Source: an uncultured Pseudomonadota bacterium
GTDB lineage: Bacteria; Pseudomonadota; Gammaproteobacteria; Burkholderiales; Methylophilaceae
Direction of reading: 5' to 3'
DNA length: 45,137 bases
Assembly (NCBI GenBank): GCA_903838125.1
Contig: CAILXF010000050.1
Span: 1 to 45,137, forward strand
In this document: positions 8,666 to 18,609 of the stretch, piece after piece
Layout of the letters: each line of letters begins with the position of its first letter
Numbering within the stretch: the first letter of the stretch is position 1
The notes under the pieces: generated by a model
What the model saw: the letters and a program-made list of their open reading frames with translations, nothing else
Database searches by the model: none
What the model was told of the DNA's origin: nothing
Program-made: the position numbers and the translations under genes

Positions 8666-9616
8666 TTAGGAAATGACTTCTACAACCTCTTTTTTATCAG
8701 CTTCTTTTTTCTCAATATCGCCAATTAAATTGGCGCGATTTACGCCTAGCCACATAGCTATTGGGCAGGCCACTAATACAGACGAATAAATGCCGAATAA
8801 GATGCCGATGGTAAGGGCGAGCGCGAAGTTGTGTAACACTTCACCACCAAATAACAACATAGAGCCTACCATTGTTTGCGTCATGGTATGGGTGATGATT
8901 GTTCGTGACATGGTGCGTGTGATGGCATTATCAATGACCTGGACTACACTCGCTTTACGCATCTTACGGAAGTTTTCACGTACTCGATCAAACACTACTA
9001 CTGATTCATTCACCGAGTAGCCTAGAACCGCTAAAATCGCCGCCAGTACTGTGAGGTTAAATTCCCATTGAAAAAAGGCGAAGAAGCCCAGAATAATCAC
9101 CACATCATGCATATTGGCGATAATTGCTGCTACTGCAAAACGCCACTCAAAACGCAACCATAGATAGAGCACAATGCCCACGCAGACAAAGAACAGGGCT
9201 AAGCCACCATTCTCATAAAGTTCATCACCCACTTGTGCGCCTACGGATTCAACACGTCGCACTTCAGCGGTGCTGTCCGCTTGCACCAATGCCGCTTTTA
9301 CTTGCTCTGAAAGCTGTGATACAGAAGCGCCTGGTTTTACAGGCAAGCGGATAAGCACGTCATGGCTAGATCCAAAGTTTTGTACCGTGGCCTCTTTAAG
9401 ACCGATACTATCTACTGCTTTACGGATTGTTTCTAGGTTAGCCGTTTGTGGGTAGTTGACTTCCATGACTGTGCCGCCAGTAAAGTCCACGCCAAAATTT
9501 AAGCCACGGGTAGCTAAAAACACGATGGCTAATAGAAATGTCACCAATGAGATTGAGGTCGTTAAACGACCGTAACTCATAAAGGGAATGTCATTTTTGA
9601 TTCTAAATAATTCCAT
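8666..9616 (-). CDS. secF: Protein translocase subunit SecF
   Basis: 316-residue inner-membrane protein that with SecD uses the proton gradient to pull exported proteins through SecYEG. The first membrane helix is followed by GVDFTGGTVMEV, then the periplasmic domain. The conserved VLGYSVNESVVVFDRVREN motif in the membrane bundle is at about 205-225 (other families usually have YSINDT(V)VVFDR). It follows secD with a 48-bp gap on the same strand. Confidence 0.96.
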   Translation of the reverse strand: MELFRIKNDIPFMSYGRLTTSISLVTFLLAIVFLATRGLNFGVDFTGGTVMEVNYPQTANLETIRKAVDSIGLKEATVQNFGSSHDVLIRLPVKPGASVSQLSEQVKAALVQADSTAEVRRVESVGAQVGDELYENGGLALFFVCVGIVLYLWLRFEWRFAVAAIIANMHDVVIILGFFAFFQWEFNLTVLAAILAVLGYSVNESVVVFDRVRENFRKMRKASVVQVIDNAITRTMSRTIITHTMTQTMVGSMLLFGGEVLHNFALALTIGILFGIYSSVLVACPIAMWLGVNRANLIGDIEKKEADKKEVVEVIS

Positions 9617-9664
9617 AATATGTACTCTAAATATTCTTAAATAGGGTTTGGGTAAGCGTTGTAT

Positions 9665-11509
9665 TTACGCTTTAAAAATTTGGCCGATTGATAGTTTGTT
9701 GACTTTACGACGATAGCCGTACATCAAGTTTACAAAGGCGCGTGACACCAGAACCGCGCTGAACATTGACGTCAAAATACCCAATACATGCACCACGGCA
9801 AAGCCTTTAATTGGCCCAGTACCAAACATAAATAGGGCTAAACCAGCAATGAGCGTGGTGACATTCGAGTCTAAAATCGTATCAAAAGCGCGTTCGTAAC
9901 CAGCATGAATACTGGCTTGAGGCGTATTACCATTACGCAACTCCTCACGCACACGCTCATTAATCAGCACGTTAGCATCAATGGCCATCCCTAGCGCTAG
10001 AGCAATCGCCGCCAGTCCTGGCAAGGTCAAGGTCGCTTGCAACATCGATAAGATTGCCACGAGCAGCAATAGGTTGATTGCGAGGGCCGCGACAGAAACC
10101 ACACCAAATGCCATGTAGTAAACCATCATCATCACTGCGATAGCCGCAAATCCCCATAGCGTTGAGTGCACGCCGCGGGTAATGTTGTCTTGACCCATAC
10201 TAGGCCCAACGGTACGTTCTTCAATAATATCCATCGGAGCTGCTAGCGCGCCGGCACGCAGTAATAAGGAAATGTCGGTGGCTTCTTGCGTGTTGGCCAT
10301 GCCTGAAATCTGTACGCGACCGCCGCCTATTTCTTCGTTAATCACGGGTGCGGTAATGACTTCGGTGCTGCCCTTTTCTATGAGTAAAATCGCCATACGC
10401 TTACCGACATTTTCACGCGTCACTTGTTGAAACACACGCGCGCCACGACCATCCAAAGTCACGTTTACGACGGATTGACCAGATTGACTGTTCACGCCAG
10501 GACCCGCATCTGTAATGTAATCGCCGGTCAGTACCACATTCTTTTTCACTAGGATCGTACGGCCATCACGCGTTTTATACGCTTCATCACCAAGCGGTGC
10601 TTGGCCTTTTTCAGCTTTTTCTAGGGTCGCGACATCAGTTTTTTCTTCATCTACTAATCTGATTTCTAACGTGGCGGTACGACCTAAAATTTCTTTGGCT
10701 TTAGCTGTATCTTGGACACCTGGAAGTTGTACAACCACGCGATCAGAGCCTTGCTGCTGAATAATGGGTTCGGCAACACCGAGTTCGTTAATACGGTTAT
10801 GCAGAGTCTGGATGTTTTGTTTTAAGGCAAAATCTTGAATACGTTTTTGCTCTAGCACATTAAGTGAGGCAGTCAATACTTGGTCAGTGCCTTCAGTAGT
10901 TTCTTTTAGCGTTAAATTAGGAAAGTCTTTACTAATGACAGTTCTCGCTTTTAGCAACTCACCTGCAGTGCTAAAACGAATTTGCACCGATTGACCTTCA
11001 CGCGTTACGCCGAGATATGAGATACGCTCTTTACGTAAGGCAATTCTAAAGTCACCCACAAAGCGTTCAGCGGCTTTATCTAGTGCTGCTTTCATGTCTA
11101 CTTGCAGCATGAAATGGACGCCGCCACGTAAATCTAAACCTAGATACATCGGCTTAGCACCAAGGTTGTGCAACCATTCTGGTGAACGAGATAATAGGTT
11201 TAGGGCGACGGTATAATCTTTTCCAAGATTCGCTTGTAATACATCTTTGGCTTTAATCTGCGTATCAGTGTTGGCAAACCTGGCTTTCACACCACGTAGA
11301 TCTAGATAAATGCCATCGTAGGCTATTTTTTCTTGCTTAAATATCGCCTCCACTTGACCAAGCAGTGCTGGATCTAGCTTGGTGGAGCTTTTGGAAGGCG
11401 TGACTTGTACCGCTGGCGATTCACCAAAAAAATTGGGAATGGTATAGATTAGCCCAATCAAAATCATGATGGCAACGAAGATGTTCTTCCACATTGGATA
11501 GCGGTTCAT
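9665..11509 (-). CDS. secD: Protein translocase subunit SecD
   Basis: 614 residues. The N-terminal helix is followed by the LGLDLRGGVHFMLQVD motif, the large periplasmic P1 domain, a head/base region (about 140-420) and a C-terminal six-helix bundle with ALALGMAIDANVLINERVREE. Length fits the family. It sits between yajC and secF in the usual yajC-secD-secF order. Confidence 0.96.
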   Translation of the reverse strand: MNRYPMWKNIFVAIMILIGLIYTIPNFFGESPAVQVTPSKSSTKLDPALLGQVEAIFKQEKIAYDGIYLDLRGVKARFANTDTQIKAKDVLQANLGKDYTVALNLLSRSPEWLHNLGAKPMYLGLDLRGGVHFMLQVDMKAALDKAAERFVGDFRIALRKERISYLGVTREGQSVQIRFSTAGELLKARTVISKDFPNLTLKETTEGTDQVLTASLNVLEQKRIQDFALKQNIQTLHNRINELGVAEPIIQQQGSDRVVVQLPGVQDTAKAKEILGRTATLEIRLVDEEKTDVATLEKAEKGQAPLGDEAYKTRDGRTILVKKNVVLTGDYITDAGPGVNSQSGQSVVNVTLDGRGARVFQQVTRENVGKRMAILLIEKGSTEVITAPVINEEIGGGRVQISGMANTQEATDISLLLRAGALAAPMDIIEERTVGPSMGQDNITRGVHSTLWGFAAIAVMMMVYYMAFGVVSVAALAINLLLLVAILSMLQATLTLPGLAAIALALGMAIDANVLINERVREELRNGNTPQASIHAGYERAFDTILDSNVTTLIAGLALFMFGTGPIKGFAVVHVLGILTSMFSAVLVSRAFVNLMYGYRRKVNKLSIGQIFKA

Positions 11510-11601
11510 ATTCAGACTCTAGTCAATAACGGTGTGTGGTTTAAGGAGTGTGTGAGCTAAACATCAGTTAAGCGCGAAGAACACGCTTAACTGAGCAAAC
11601 A

Positions 11602-11919
11602 CTAAATGCTTTTGATTGTACCTTTTGGTAGTGCGCTTTGTATGGCTTGTCGTTGCACAGTAATTTCAACATTGGCTGCAATTTCAACACTAACAAAAGC
11701 TTCGCTTACTTTGCTGATTTTGCCAACAATGCCACCACTGGTCACAACTTCATCGCCTTTTTGTAAGGCTGCAATCATGTTACGTTGCTCTTTCGCTTGC
11801 TTCATTTGTGGGCGAATAATCATAAAGAAGAACAAAACAAAAATAACAATAAGCGGTAAGAAGCTCATTAAATCATTGCTGGCAAAACCAGTTGCTGCGT
11901 ATGCATTTGAAATAAACAT
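11602..11919 (-). CDS. yajC: Sec translocon accessory subunit YajC
   Basis: 105 residues with one membrane helix (about 17-36, SFLPLIVIFVLFFFMIIRPQ) followed by the cytoplasmic KEQRNMIAALQKGDEVVTSGGIVGKI domain diagnostic of YajC. It lies between tgt and secD on the same strand and is likely part of one transcript with them. Confidence 0.95.
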   Translation of the reverse strand: MFISNAYAATGFASNDLMSFLPLIVIFVLFFFMIIRPQMKQAKEQRNMIAALQKGDEVVTSGGIVGKISKVSEAFVSVEIAANVEITVQRQAIQSALPKGTIKSI

Positions 11920-12005
11920 GATATGACCTTTTTTAAGTTGTCTTGCTGGTTAAAAATTAGCTCTGAATTCTAGCACACACTATAAGTTATTGCCGACTAG
12001 CCGGA

Positions 12006-13172
<1,167 letters not shown>

Positions 13173-13313
13173 CTAAGCCGCGATATTAACACACAGCTTA
13201 TGATTGCTTTAATGCTATGCACGTATTGCTGATGGAGGATGCTACTTTTTAACGAGCCCTAATAAGCTTAGCTTTGTTATACTAATACCAAGTAAATTAA
13301 TTGAATTGAAATT

Positions 13314-14096
13314 ATGGCTGAAAAACCTGTACGCACTCGCACTAAAAATCCGTTATTAGACGGTGGGTTAAAAGGACGCGGCATTTACCTGCTGCCTAAT
13401 TTATTTACCTCTGCCGCCTTGTTCGCAGGATTTTACGCGATTGTTCAGGCCATGAACGGGCGTTTCGAGCTGTCTGCCATCGCTATTTTTATTGCAATGG
13501 TGATGGACGGGCTAGATGGTCGTGTGGCCCGCATGACCAATACGCAAAGCGCGTTTGGTGCTGAGTATGACAGCTTGTCTGATATGGTCTCATTTGGCGT
13601 TGCTCCGGCGCTCATTCTTTATGTGTGGGCATTAAAGCCACTAGGAAAATTAGGCTGGTTAGCAGCCTTTGTTTACTGTGCATGTGCTGCATTGCGTCTA
13701 GCGAGATTTAATACAAAATTAGACGATGCACAACAGGATAAGCGCTATTTCCAAGGGTTGCCTAGCCCAGCGGCGGCAGCCTTGCTGGCAGGTTTTGTCT
13801 GGGTCTCATATGAATATGGCGTCAGTGGGCGTGATATATTTTTCGGTGTGCTACAAATGAAATGGATGGCATGGGGCATTACCGTATTTGCCGGCGTTTC
13901 TATGGTCAGCGATTTGCGTTATTACAGTGGAAAAGATATTAATTTGAAAAGTAGCGTGCCGTTTATTGTCATTTTAGGCATTCTATTAGCTATCGTGCTG
14001 GTGTCATACAGCCCACCAGAAGTGCTGTTTTTTGTAATGACAGTGTATGCGTTTTCTGGTTATATCCTGTGGGTGCGTGAACGCTTCAATCGATAA
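13314..14096 (+). CDS. pssA: CDP-diacylglycerol-serine O-phosphatidyltransferase
   Basis: 260-residue membrane enzyme making phosphatidylserine from CDP-diacylglycerol and serine. The CDP-alcohol phosphotransferase motif D-G-x2-A-R-x8-G-x3-D-x3-D is complete in MDGLDGRVARM...GAEYDSLSDM. Several membrane helices follow the motif. No good Shine-Dalgarno is seen before the ATG; a TATACT at 13278-13283 could be a -10 box. In related genomes pssA precedes leuA, as here. Confidence 0.93.
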   Translation: MAEKPVRTRTKNPLLDGGLKGRGIYLLPNLFTSAALFAGFYAIVQAMNGRFELSAIAIFIAMVMDGLDGRVARMTNTQSAFGAEYDSLSDMVSFGVAPALILYVWALKPLGKLGWLAAFVYCACAALRLARFNTKLDDAQQDKRYFQGLPSPAAAALLAGFVWVSYEYGVSGRDIFFGVLQMKWMAWGITVFAGVSMVSDLRYYSGKDINLKSSVPFIVILGILLAIVLVSYSPPEVLFFVMTVYAFSGYILWVRERFNR

Positions 14097-14203
14097 GGAT
14101 TTGCAAAGACCGCTACTCATTGCTTTTGCTTATCAGGACTATAAGAAATTCAAACGGCTAAATGCTTGCAGAATGTTTTAAAAAACACTATATTTCTATC
14201 ACC

Positions 14204-14362
14204 ATGTCTAATATCACTATATTGAATATTATTTTTGCGTTGAGCTTCATTGCTAGCGCATTATTTGTGCGAAAAATTCTGGCACTGCGCTTTGCAGCGT
14301 TGCCTAGTCATAAGCTGCGTACCTCACGATTATTAGCGCTGCGCGCTCGCACTCTGCGCTAG
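14204..14362 (+). CDS. Possible Leu/Ile-rich leader peptide of leuA
   Basis: A 52-codon ORF from the ATG at 14204 (an in-frame ATG also exists at 14162) runs to a TAG at 14360-14362, about 145 bp before leuA. The product has 11 Leu and several Ile, a hydrophobic first half, and ends RTSRLLALRARTLR. No ribosome binding site is obvious. It could be a leader peptide whose Leu codons sense charged tRNA-Leu, a small membrane protein, or not translated at all. The case for a leader rests on the competing stems that start inside its last codons. Confidence 0.3.
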   Translation: MSNITILNIIFALSFIASALFVRKILALRFAALPSHKLRTSRLLALRARTLR

Positions 14363-14409
14363 CGCGCCTACACCCCAAAACTTGAATAAATGGAGTGCGG
14401 AAACGCACT
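14348..14409 (+). promoter_or_regulatory. Mutually exclusive stems before leuA (attenuator-like)
   Basis: CGCACTC at 14348-14354 is complementary to GAGTGCG at 14393-14399. The latter is also half of a perfect hairpin AGTGCG-GAAA-CGCACT (14394-14409). Pairing 1:2 and 2:3 cannot coexist, and segment 1 lies in the last codons of the Leu-rich ORF. No T-run follows the second hairpin, so a classic terminator is not shown; a Rho-dependent or translational version would be needed. Confidence 0.35.
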
Positions 14410-14508
14410 GCACTGCTCACTTAGTAATAAGTTTGAGCCAATAGTAGATCTAAATTCTTTGAAAGAATTTAATCCCATATTTATGTAATAAAAAATTAGG
14501 TAATAACC

Positions 14509-16047
14509 ATGAAACCAAACCAAATTATTATTTTTGATACCACCTTGCGCGATGGCGAACAAAGCCCAGGCGCGGCTATGACCAAAGAGGAAAAAATTCG
14601 CATCGCGCGTCAACTTGAGCGCTTGGGTGTGGATGTGATTGAAGCTGGTTTTGCCGCCGCCAGTCAGGGTGACTTTGAAGCCATACAAGAAATTGCAAAA
14701 ATCATCAAAACTGCCACCGTGTGCTCCCTTGCTCGTGCGAGTGAGAATGATGTTCGACGAGCCGGTGAAGCCATTAAGCCAGCCTTGCATGGTCGCATTC
14801 ACACTTTTATTGCAACCAGCAAAATCCATATGGAAAATAAGCTACGCATGACCGAGGACCAAGTGGTTGAGCGTGCGGTGCAGGCGGTTAAATGGGCGTT
14901 GGAATATACAACGGATGTAGAATTTTCTGCTGAAGATGCGGTGCGCTCCGATATGGATTTCTTGATTCGCGTATTTGATGCAGTGATTCAGGCCGGCGCG
15001 ACTACCATCAACGTGCCAGACACCGTAGGCTATTCAATTCCAGCTCCTTGGGGAGAGCGTATGCGTGAACTAATTTCGCGCGTGCCCAATAGCGATAAAG
15101 TAGTTTGGTCTACACATTGCCATAATGACTTGGGTATGGCTGTGGCCAACTCTTTGGCAGCGGTAATGGGTGGTGCACGTCAAGTAGAATGTACCATTAA
15201 CGGCTTGGGTGAGCGTGCGGGTAATGCCAGCCTAGAAGAGGTTGTAATGGCCATTAAGACGCGTGCTGATGTCTTTAATTTGACGACACGCATTGATACT
15301 ACGCAAATTGTGCCAACCAGCAAATTGGTGTCCACCATTACCGGGTATCCAGTTCAGCCAAATAAGGCGATTGTCGGTGCTAATGCTTTTGCGCACGAGT
15401 CTGGCATTCATCAGGATGGTGTGTTGAAGCACCGTGAAACCTATGAAATTATGCGGGCTGAAGATGTAGGTTGGGGCGCCAATAAATTGACGCTAGGTAA
15501 ATTGTCTGGGCGCAACGCATTCAGAACACGCCTGAAAGAATTGGGTATAGAGCTGGAAACTGAAGATTTGTTGAATGCTACATTTACTCGATTTAAAACT
15601 CTGGCCGATAAAAAATCTGAAATTTTTGATGAAGATTTGCATGCCTTGGTGAGTGATGAATTTGTTTCTGAAACAGCAGAGCGCTTTAAATTGGTGTATT
15701 TGCAGGTAGCCTCTGTCACAGGTGAAGTGCCCCATGCAGTAATCACGCTGTCAGAAAATGGCGTAGAAAATCGCGCTGAGTCCGACGGGGGTGGTCCAGT
15801 GGATGCCGCTTTTAAAGCGATTGAGACGATGGTGCAAAGCGGCGCAGAATTGCAGCTTTATTCGGTCAATAACATTACCAGCGGTACCGATGCGCAAGGC
15901 GAGGTGACGGTGCGTTTGTCTAAAGGCGGACGTATTGTGAATGGCCAGGGTGCAGATACCGATATTGTAGTGGCCTCAGTCAAAGCCTATTTGAATGCGC
16001 TTAATAAGATCCAATCAAAATCAGAGCGCGCACATCCACAACTGTAA
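14509..16047 (+). CDS. leuA: 2-isopropylmalate synthase
   Basis: 512 residues. Condenses acetyl-CoA with 2-oxoisovalerate in the first committed step of leucine synthesis. The catalytic TIM barrel starts [13 protein letters not shown] and contains the metal-binding [16 protein letters not shown]. The linker carries [15 protein letters not shown]. The C-terminal LeuA dimer domain (about 390-505), which binds leucine for feedback inhibition, is present, so the enzyme is probably leucine-sensitive. A TTAGG ribosome binding site precedes the ATG. No leuB, leuC or leuD is nearby. Confidence 0.96.
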   Translation: MKPNQIIIFDTTLRDGEQSPGAAMTKEEKIRIARQLERLGVDVIEAGFAAASQGDFEAIQEIAKIIKTATVCSLARASENDVRRAGEAIKPALHGRIHTFIATSKIHMENKLRMTEDQVVERAVQAVKWALEYTTDVEFSAEDAVRSDMDFLIRVFDAVIQAGATTINVPDTVGYSIPAPWGERMRELISRVPNSDKVVWSTHCHNDLGMAVANSLAAVMGGARQVECTINGLGERAGNASLEEVVMAIKTRADVFNLTTRIDTTQIVPTSKLVSTITGYPVQPNKAIVGANAFAHESGIHQDGVLKHRETYEIMRAEDVGWGANKLTLGKLSGRNAFRTRLKELGIELETEDLLNATFTRFKTLADKKSEIFDEDLHALVSDEFVSETAERFKLVYLQVASVTGEVPHAVITLSENGVENRAESDGGGPVDAAFKAIETMVQSGAELQLYSVNNITSGTDAQGEVTVRLSKGGRIVNGQGADTDIVVASVKAYLNALNKIQSKSERAHPQL

Positions 16048-16055
16048 TTAAAAAC

Positions 16056-16088
16056 GAGGCAGTCCGCGCTTCGGCGATAGACTGCCTC
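16056..16088 (+). terminator. Inverted repeat after leuA, possible terminator
   Basis: A 9-bp stem, GAGGCAGTC (16056-16064) with GACTGCCTC (16080-16088), lies just after the leuA stop. The T-run is missing, so termination is not certain. Confidence 0.5.
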
Positions 16089-16141
16089 AATCATTAAATT
16101 CCTGGAAGTCACCTATTTTACTGAATTCATACTTACAAAAG

Positions 16142-17029
16142 TTGGGTGTCGGTCGCCAGCAAGTATTGGTTATATTGGCGCTGTTTTGTACCTACTTTAT
16201 TTGGGGCTCTACTTATTTGGCCATTCGCTTCGGCATGGAAAGCTTCCCACCATTTTTGATGGCAGGGATACGTTTTAGCGTTGCTGGTTCAATTTTATAT
16301 ATGGTGATGCGTAGCTTAGGTGCCCCTAACCCAACGCTAAAGCAATGGTTAGGGGCCAGCATTGTCGGCTTATTGTTGCCAGCCTTGGGGAATGGCACTG
16401 TTTGCTATGTGCAACAAACGGTTTCTTCCAGCGTGGCTGCACTTTCTATTGCTACCGCCCCGATTTGGATGGCGATTTTTTCTTCCATCGGCGGGCGTAA
16501 AATCAGCCATCAAGAGTGGCTAGGGATTGCGTTTGGTTTGGTTGGAATCGCCATCTTAAACCTAGGTGGCAGTCTGCATGGCGATGTGGTGAGTGCACTA
16601 TTGTTGATACTGGCCGCCGCTAGTTGGTCATTTGGCTCAGTTTGGGGTAGGCGCTTAGCGATGCCTCAGGGGCTAATGGCGAGTGCTGCACAAATGTTGG
16701 CGGGTGGCGTGGTGCTTATGCTAGCGAGCGCGGTGCATGGAGAAGTTTGGCCACAAACTGTTAGTGTAAAGTCTTGGTTGGCGCTGTTATTTTTAATCGT
16801 ACTCGGTTCTCTAGTGGCCTATAGCGCCTATTTATATTTACTGAAAACGGTGCGTCCTTTGGTTGCTAGCAGCAATACCTTTATTAACCCTATCGTAGCT
16901 TTTATTGTAGGCATCTGGTTAGCAAACGAACATGTTGCAAACGTAGAGTGGTTAGCGCTGGCCGTTATTTTACTGGGTGTGTTCTTAGTACTTTCCGCTA
17001 AAAATGCTTTAAATGACAAGAAAATTTAA
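16142..17029 (+). CDS. EamA (DMT) family transporter, YedA-like
   Basis: About 295 residues with ten predicted membrane helices in two EamA repeats. The first starts VLVILALFCTYFIWGSTYLAIRFGMESFPPFLMAGIRF, typical of the YedA branch of drug/metabolite exporters. The substrate is unknown. The start is uncertain: the reading frame is open back to about 16097, no ATG lies before the first helix, and a TTG at 16142 is the most plausible start. The gene's 3' end overlaps the first in-frame ATG of the next ORF. Confidence 0.82.
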   Translation: MGVGRQQVLVILALFCTYFIWGSTYLAIRFGMESFPPFLMAGIRFSVAGSILYMVMRSLGAPNPTLKQWLGASIVGLLLPALGNGTVCYVQQTVSSSVAALSIATAPIWMAIFSSIGGRKISHQEWLGIAFGLVGIAILNLGGSLHGDVVSALLLILAAASWSFGSVWGRRLAMPQGLMASAAQMLAGGVVLMLASAVHGEVWPQTVSVKSWLALLFLIVLGSLVAYSAYLYLLKTVRPLVASSNTFINPIVAFIVGIWLANEHVANVEWLALAVILLGVFLVLSAKNALNDKKI

Positions 17030-17030
17030 T

Positions 17031-17702
17031 ATGAAAAAACAAAATTTAGCCCTGTTCGATTTAGATAACACTCTGCTTGCAGGCGATAGCGACTACAGTT
17101 GGAGCTTATTTCTAATTAACGAAGGTTTGCTTGACGCTAAAACCCATCACGAGCGTAATGAGCAGTTTTATTTAGATTATAAAAATGGGAATTTAGATAT
17201 TCTTCAATTTTTGGAGTTCCAATTAAGACCTTTATCGCAGCACCCCAAGACATTCTTAGATCAGCTTCATGTCAAGTTTATGCAGCAAGTGATACGTCCA
17301 ATGATGATGCAAAAAGCGCAGGATTTGGTGGATCGACATAAAGCCCAGGGTGATTTGTGCTTAGTGATTACGGCCACGAATAGTTTTGTGACTAAACCGA
17401 TTGCCGAGGCTTATGGTATTGAGCATTTAATTGGCACTGAACCTGAAATGGTCAATGGTGAATACACGGGTGGTGTCACTGGCGTGCCTAGCTTTCAGCA
17501 GGGAAAAGTCACGCGCATCAACGAGTGGTTGGAAGCGCACGGTCAGCAATTGTCGGATTTTGATGTGAGTTATTTCTATAGTGATTCACACAACGATTTG
17601 CCGTTGATGAAGTTAGTCACTCATCCAGTTGCGGTCGACCCAGATCCAACCTTGGCAGCATATGCAACGCAGCAAGCTTGGCCGCAGATAAGTTTGCGCT
17701 AA
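17031..17702 (+). CDS. HAD-IB family phosphatase (SerB/CicA-like)
   Basis: About 223 residues from the ATG at 17031. An ATG at 17013 is in frame, but it overlaps the preceding gene and adds MTRKFN, unusual for the family. HAD motifs are visible: I in LFDLDNTLLAGDSD (DxDxT nucleophile), II around LVITATNSF, and IV in YFYSDSHNDLPL. The helical cap of the IB subclass covers about 30-100. Substrate may be phosphoserine or another small phosphomonoester; not decided by sequence. Confidence 0.85.
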   Translation: MKKQNLALFDLDNTLLAGDSDYSWSLFLINEGLLDAKTHHERNEQFYLDYKNGNLDILQFLEFQLRPLSQHPKTFLDQLHVKFMQQVIRPMMMQKAQDLVDRHKAQGDLCLVITATNSFVTKPIAEAYGIEHLIGTEPEMVNGEYTGGVTGVPSFQQGKVTRINEWLEAHGQQLSDFDVSYFYSDSHNDLPLMKLVTHPVAVDPDPTLAAYATQQAWPQISLR

Positions 17703-17705
17703 ACT

Positions 17706-17725
17706 TTAGTGCTGTATAGCACTAA
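17706..17725. terminator. Hairpin between converging HAD and ypjD genes
   Basis: Stem TTAGTGCT (17706-17713) and AGCACTAA (17718-17725) with a GTAT loop lies just after one stop codon and over the other. It has no long T-run and is probably a weak bidirectional terminator. Confidence 0.5.
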
Positions 17726-18528
17726 CGCCCAAGCACAATTTGCAATACAAATTGACTGCCTATGTAGGCTAACAACAGGAGTAGGAATCCAGCTAGCGTC
17801 CAGCGAATGGCTTTAATACCACGCCAACCATAGCGATAGCGGCCAAACAGCAGGCTAGCGTAAATAAACCAACTGGCTATAGAGAAGATGATCTTGTGAC
17901 TAAACTGCATCGGCTTATTAAAAATCTGCTCGGAAAATACCATGCCACTCACCAGTGTAATAGTCAGCAAAATAAAGCCCATGATAATAATTCTGAACAG
18001 CAAGGTTTCCATCACCATCAGTGGAGGAAAGCTAGGTAATTTAATTAAGGTGGGTTTGTTATGCAGGCTACGTTCCGCAATGGTCATGAGTAGCGCATGC
18101 AAGGTGGCAAAGGTAAATAAGCTATAGGCCAGTAAGGCAATGCTGATGTGCGCTAAGAATAAGCTAGACTCAGCTGCAGGTAGCACGCGATCAGTGACAT
18201 TGGATGCAGGCAAGAGAGCAAAAATGGCTGCGGGTGGCAATACAAAAGCTTGTAGGTTAGTCAGTTCGTGCTTGAGATCTGCAATCCAATAAATCAGTAC
18301 GGTCAGCCAAGAGATTGCTGATAAGACATTAAAGAGCCCCAAATTATAACCATGGTCAAAAATGACTTGGTATAACAGCCAACCATGAATAATCAACGCA
18401 AGCGCAATCATGCTGGTATGAAGCTTTAGGTAACGCACGCTGGCAGGGGTTTTAGCGCAACGCCAAAAGTCCGTGGCAACAGCCAAATAGATAAAGACAA
18501 CCGCTAAGTAAGAGATTAATTTTTGCAT
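17722..18528 (-). CDS. ypjD: CcsA/YpjD-family inner membrane protein
   Basis: About 268 residues with eight hydrophobic segments, member of the cytochrome c assembly (CcsA/CcmC-like) family. The ATG at 18528 (MQKLISYLAVV) is chosen; the longer form from 18594 adds 22 residues ahead of the first membrane helix and runs close to the ffh start. The segments HTSMIALALIIHGWLLYQ and FATLHALLM contain candidate haem-ligand histidines. As in E. coli, it is divergent from ffh. Function in haem handling is inferred from the family only. Confidence 0.85.
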   Translation of the reverse strand: MQKLISYLAVVFIYLAVATDFWRCAKTPASVRYLKLHTSMIALALIIHGWLLYQVIFDHGYNLGLFNVLSAISWLTVLIYWIADLKHELTNLQAFVLPPAAIFALLPASNVTDRVLPAAESSLFLAHISIALLAYSLFTFATLHALLMTIAERSLHNKPTLIKLPSFPPLMVMETLLFRIIIMGFILLTITLVSGMVFSEQIFNKPMQFSHKIIFSIASWFIYASLLFGRYRYGWRGIKAIRWTLAGFLLLLLAYIGSQFVLQIVLGR

Positions 18529-18609
18529 AACGCAATTATGGCTTAAATATGCTTCAAACATAATAGCTTGATGTAAAATTGGGCATCTAATCAATAGTAA
18601 GAGTGCGTC

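Noticed and set aside
14368-14829. A 153-codon minus-strand ORF over the leuA start
   Set aside because: It is antisense to the conserved leuA N-terminus, so a shadow.
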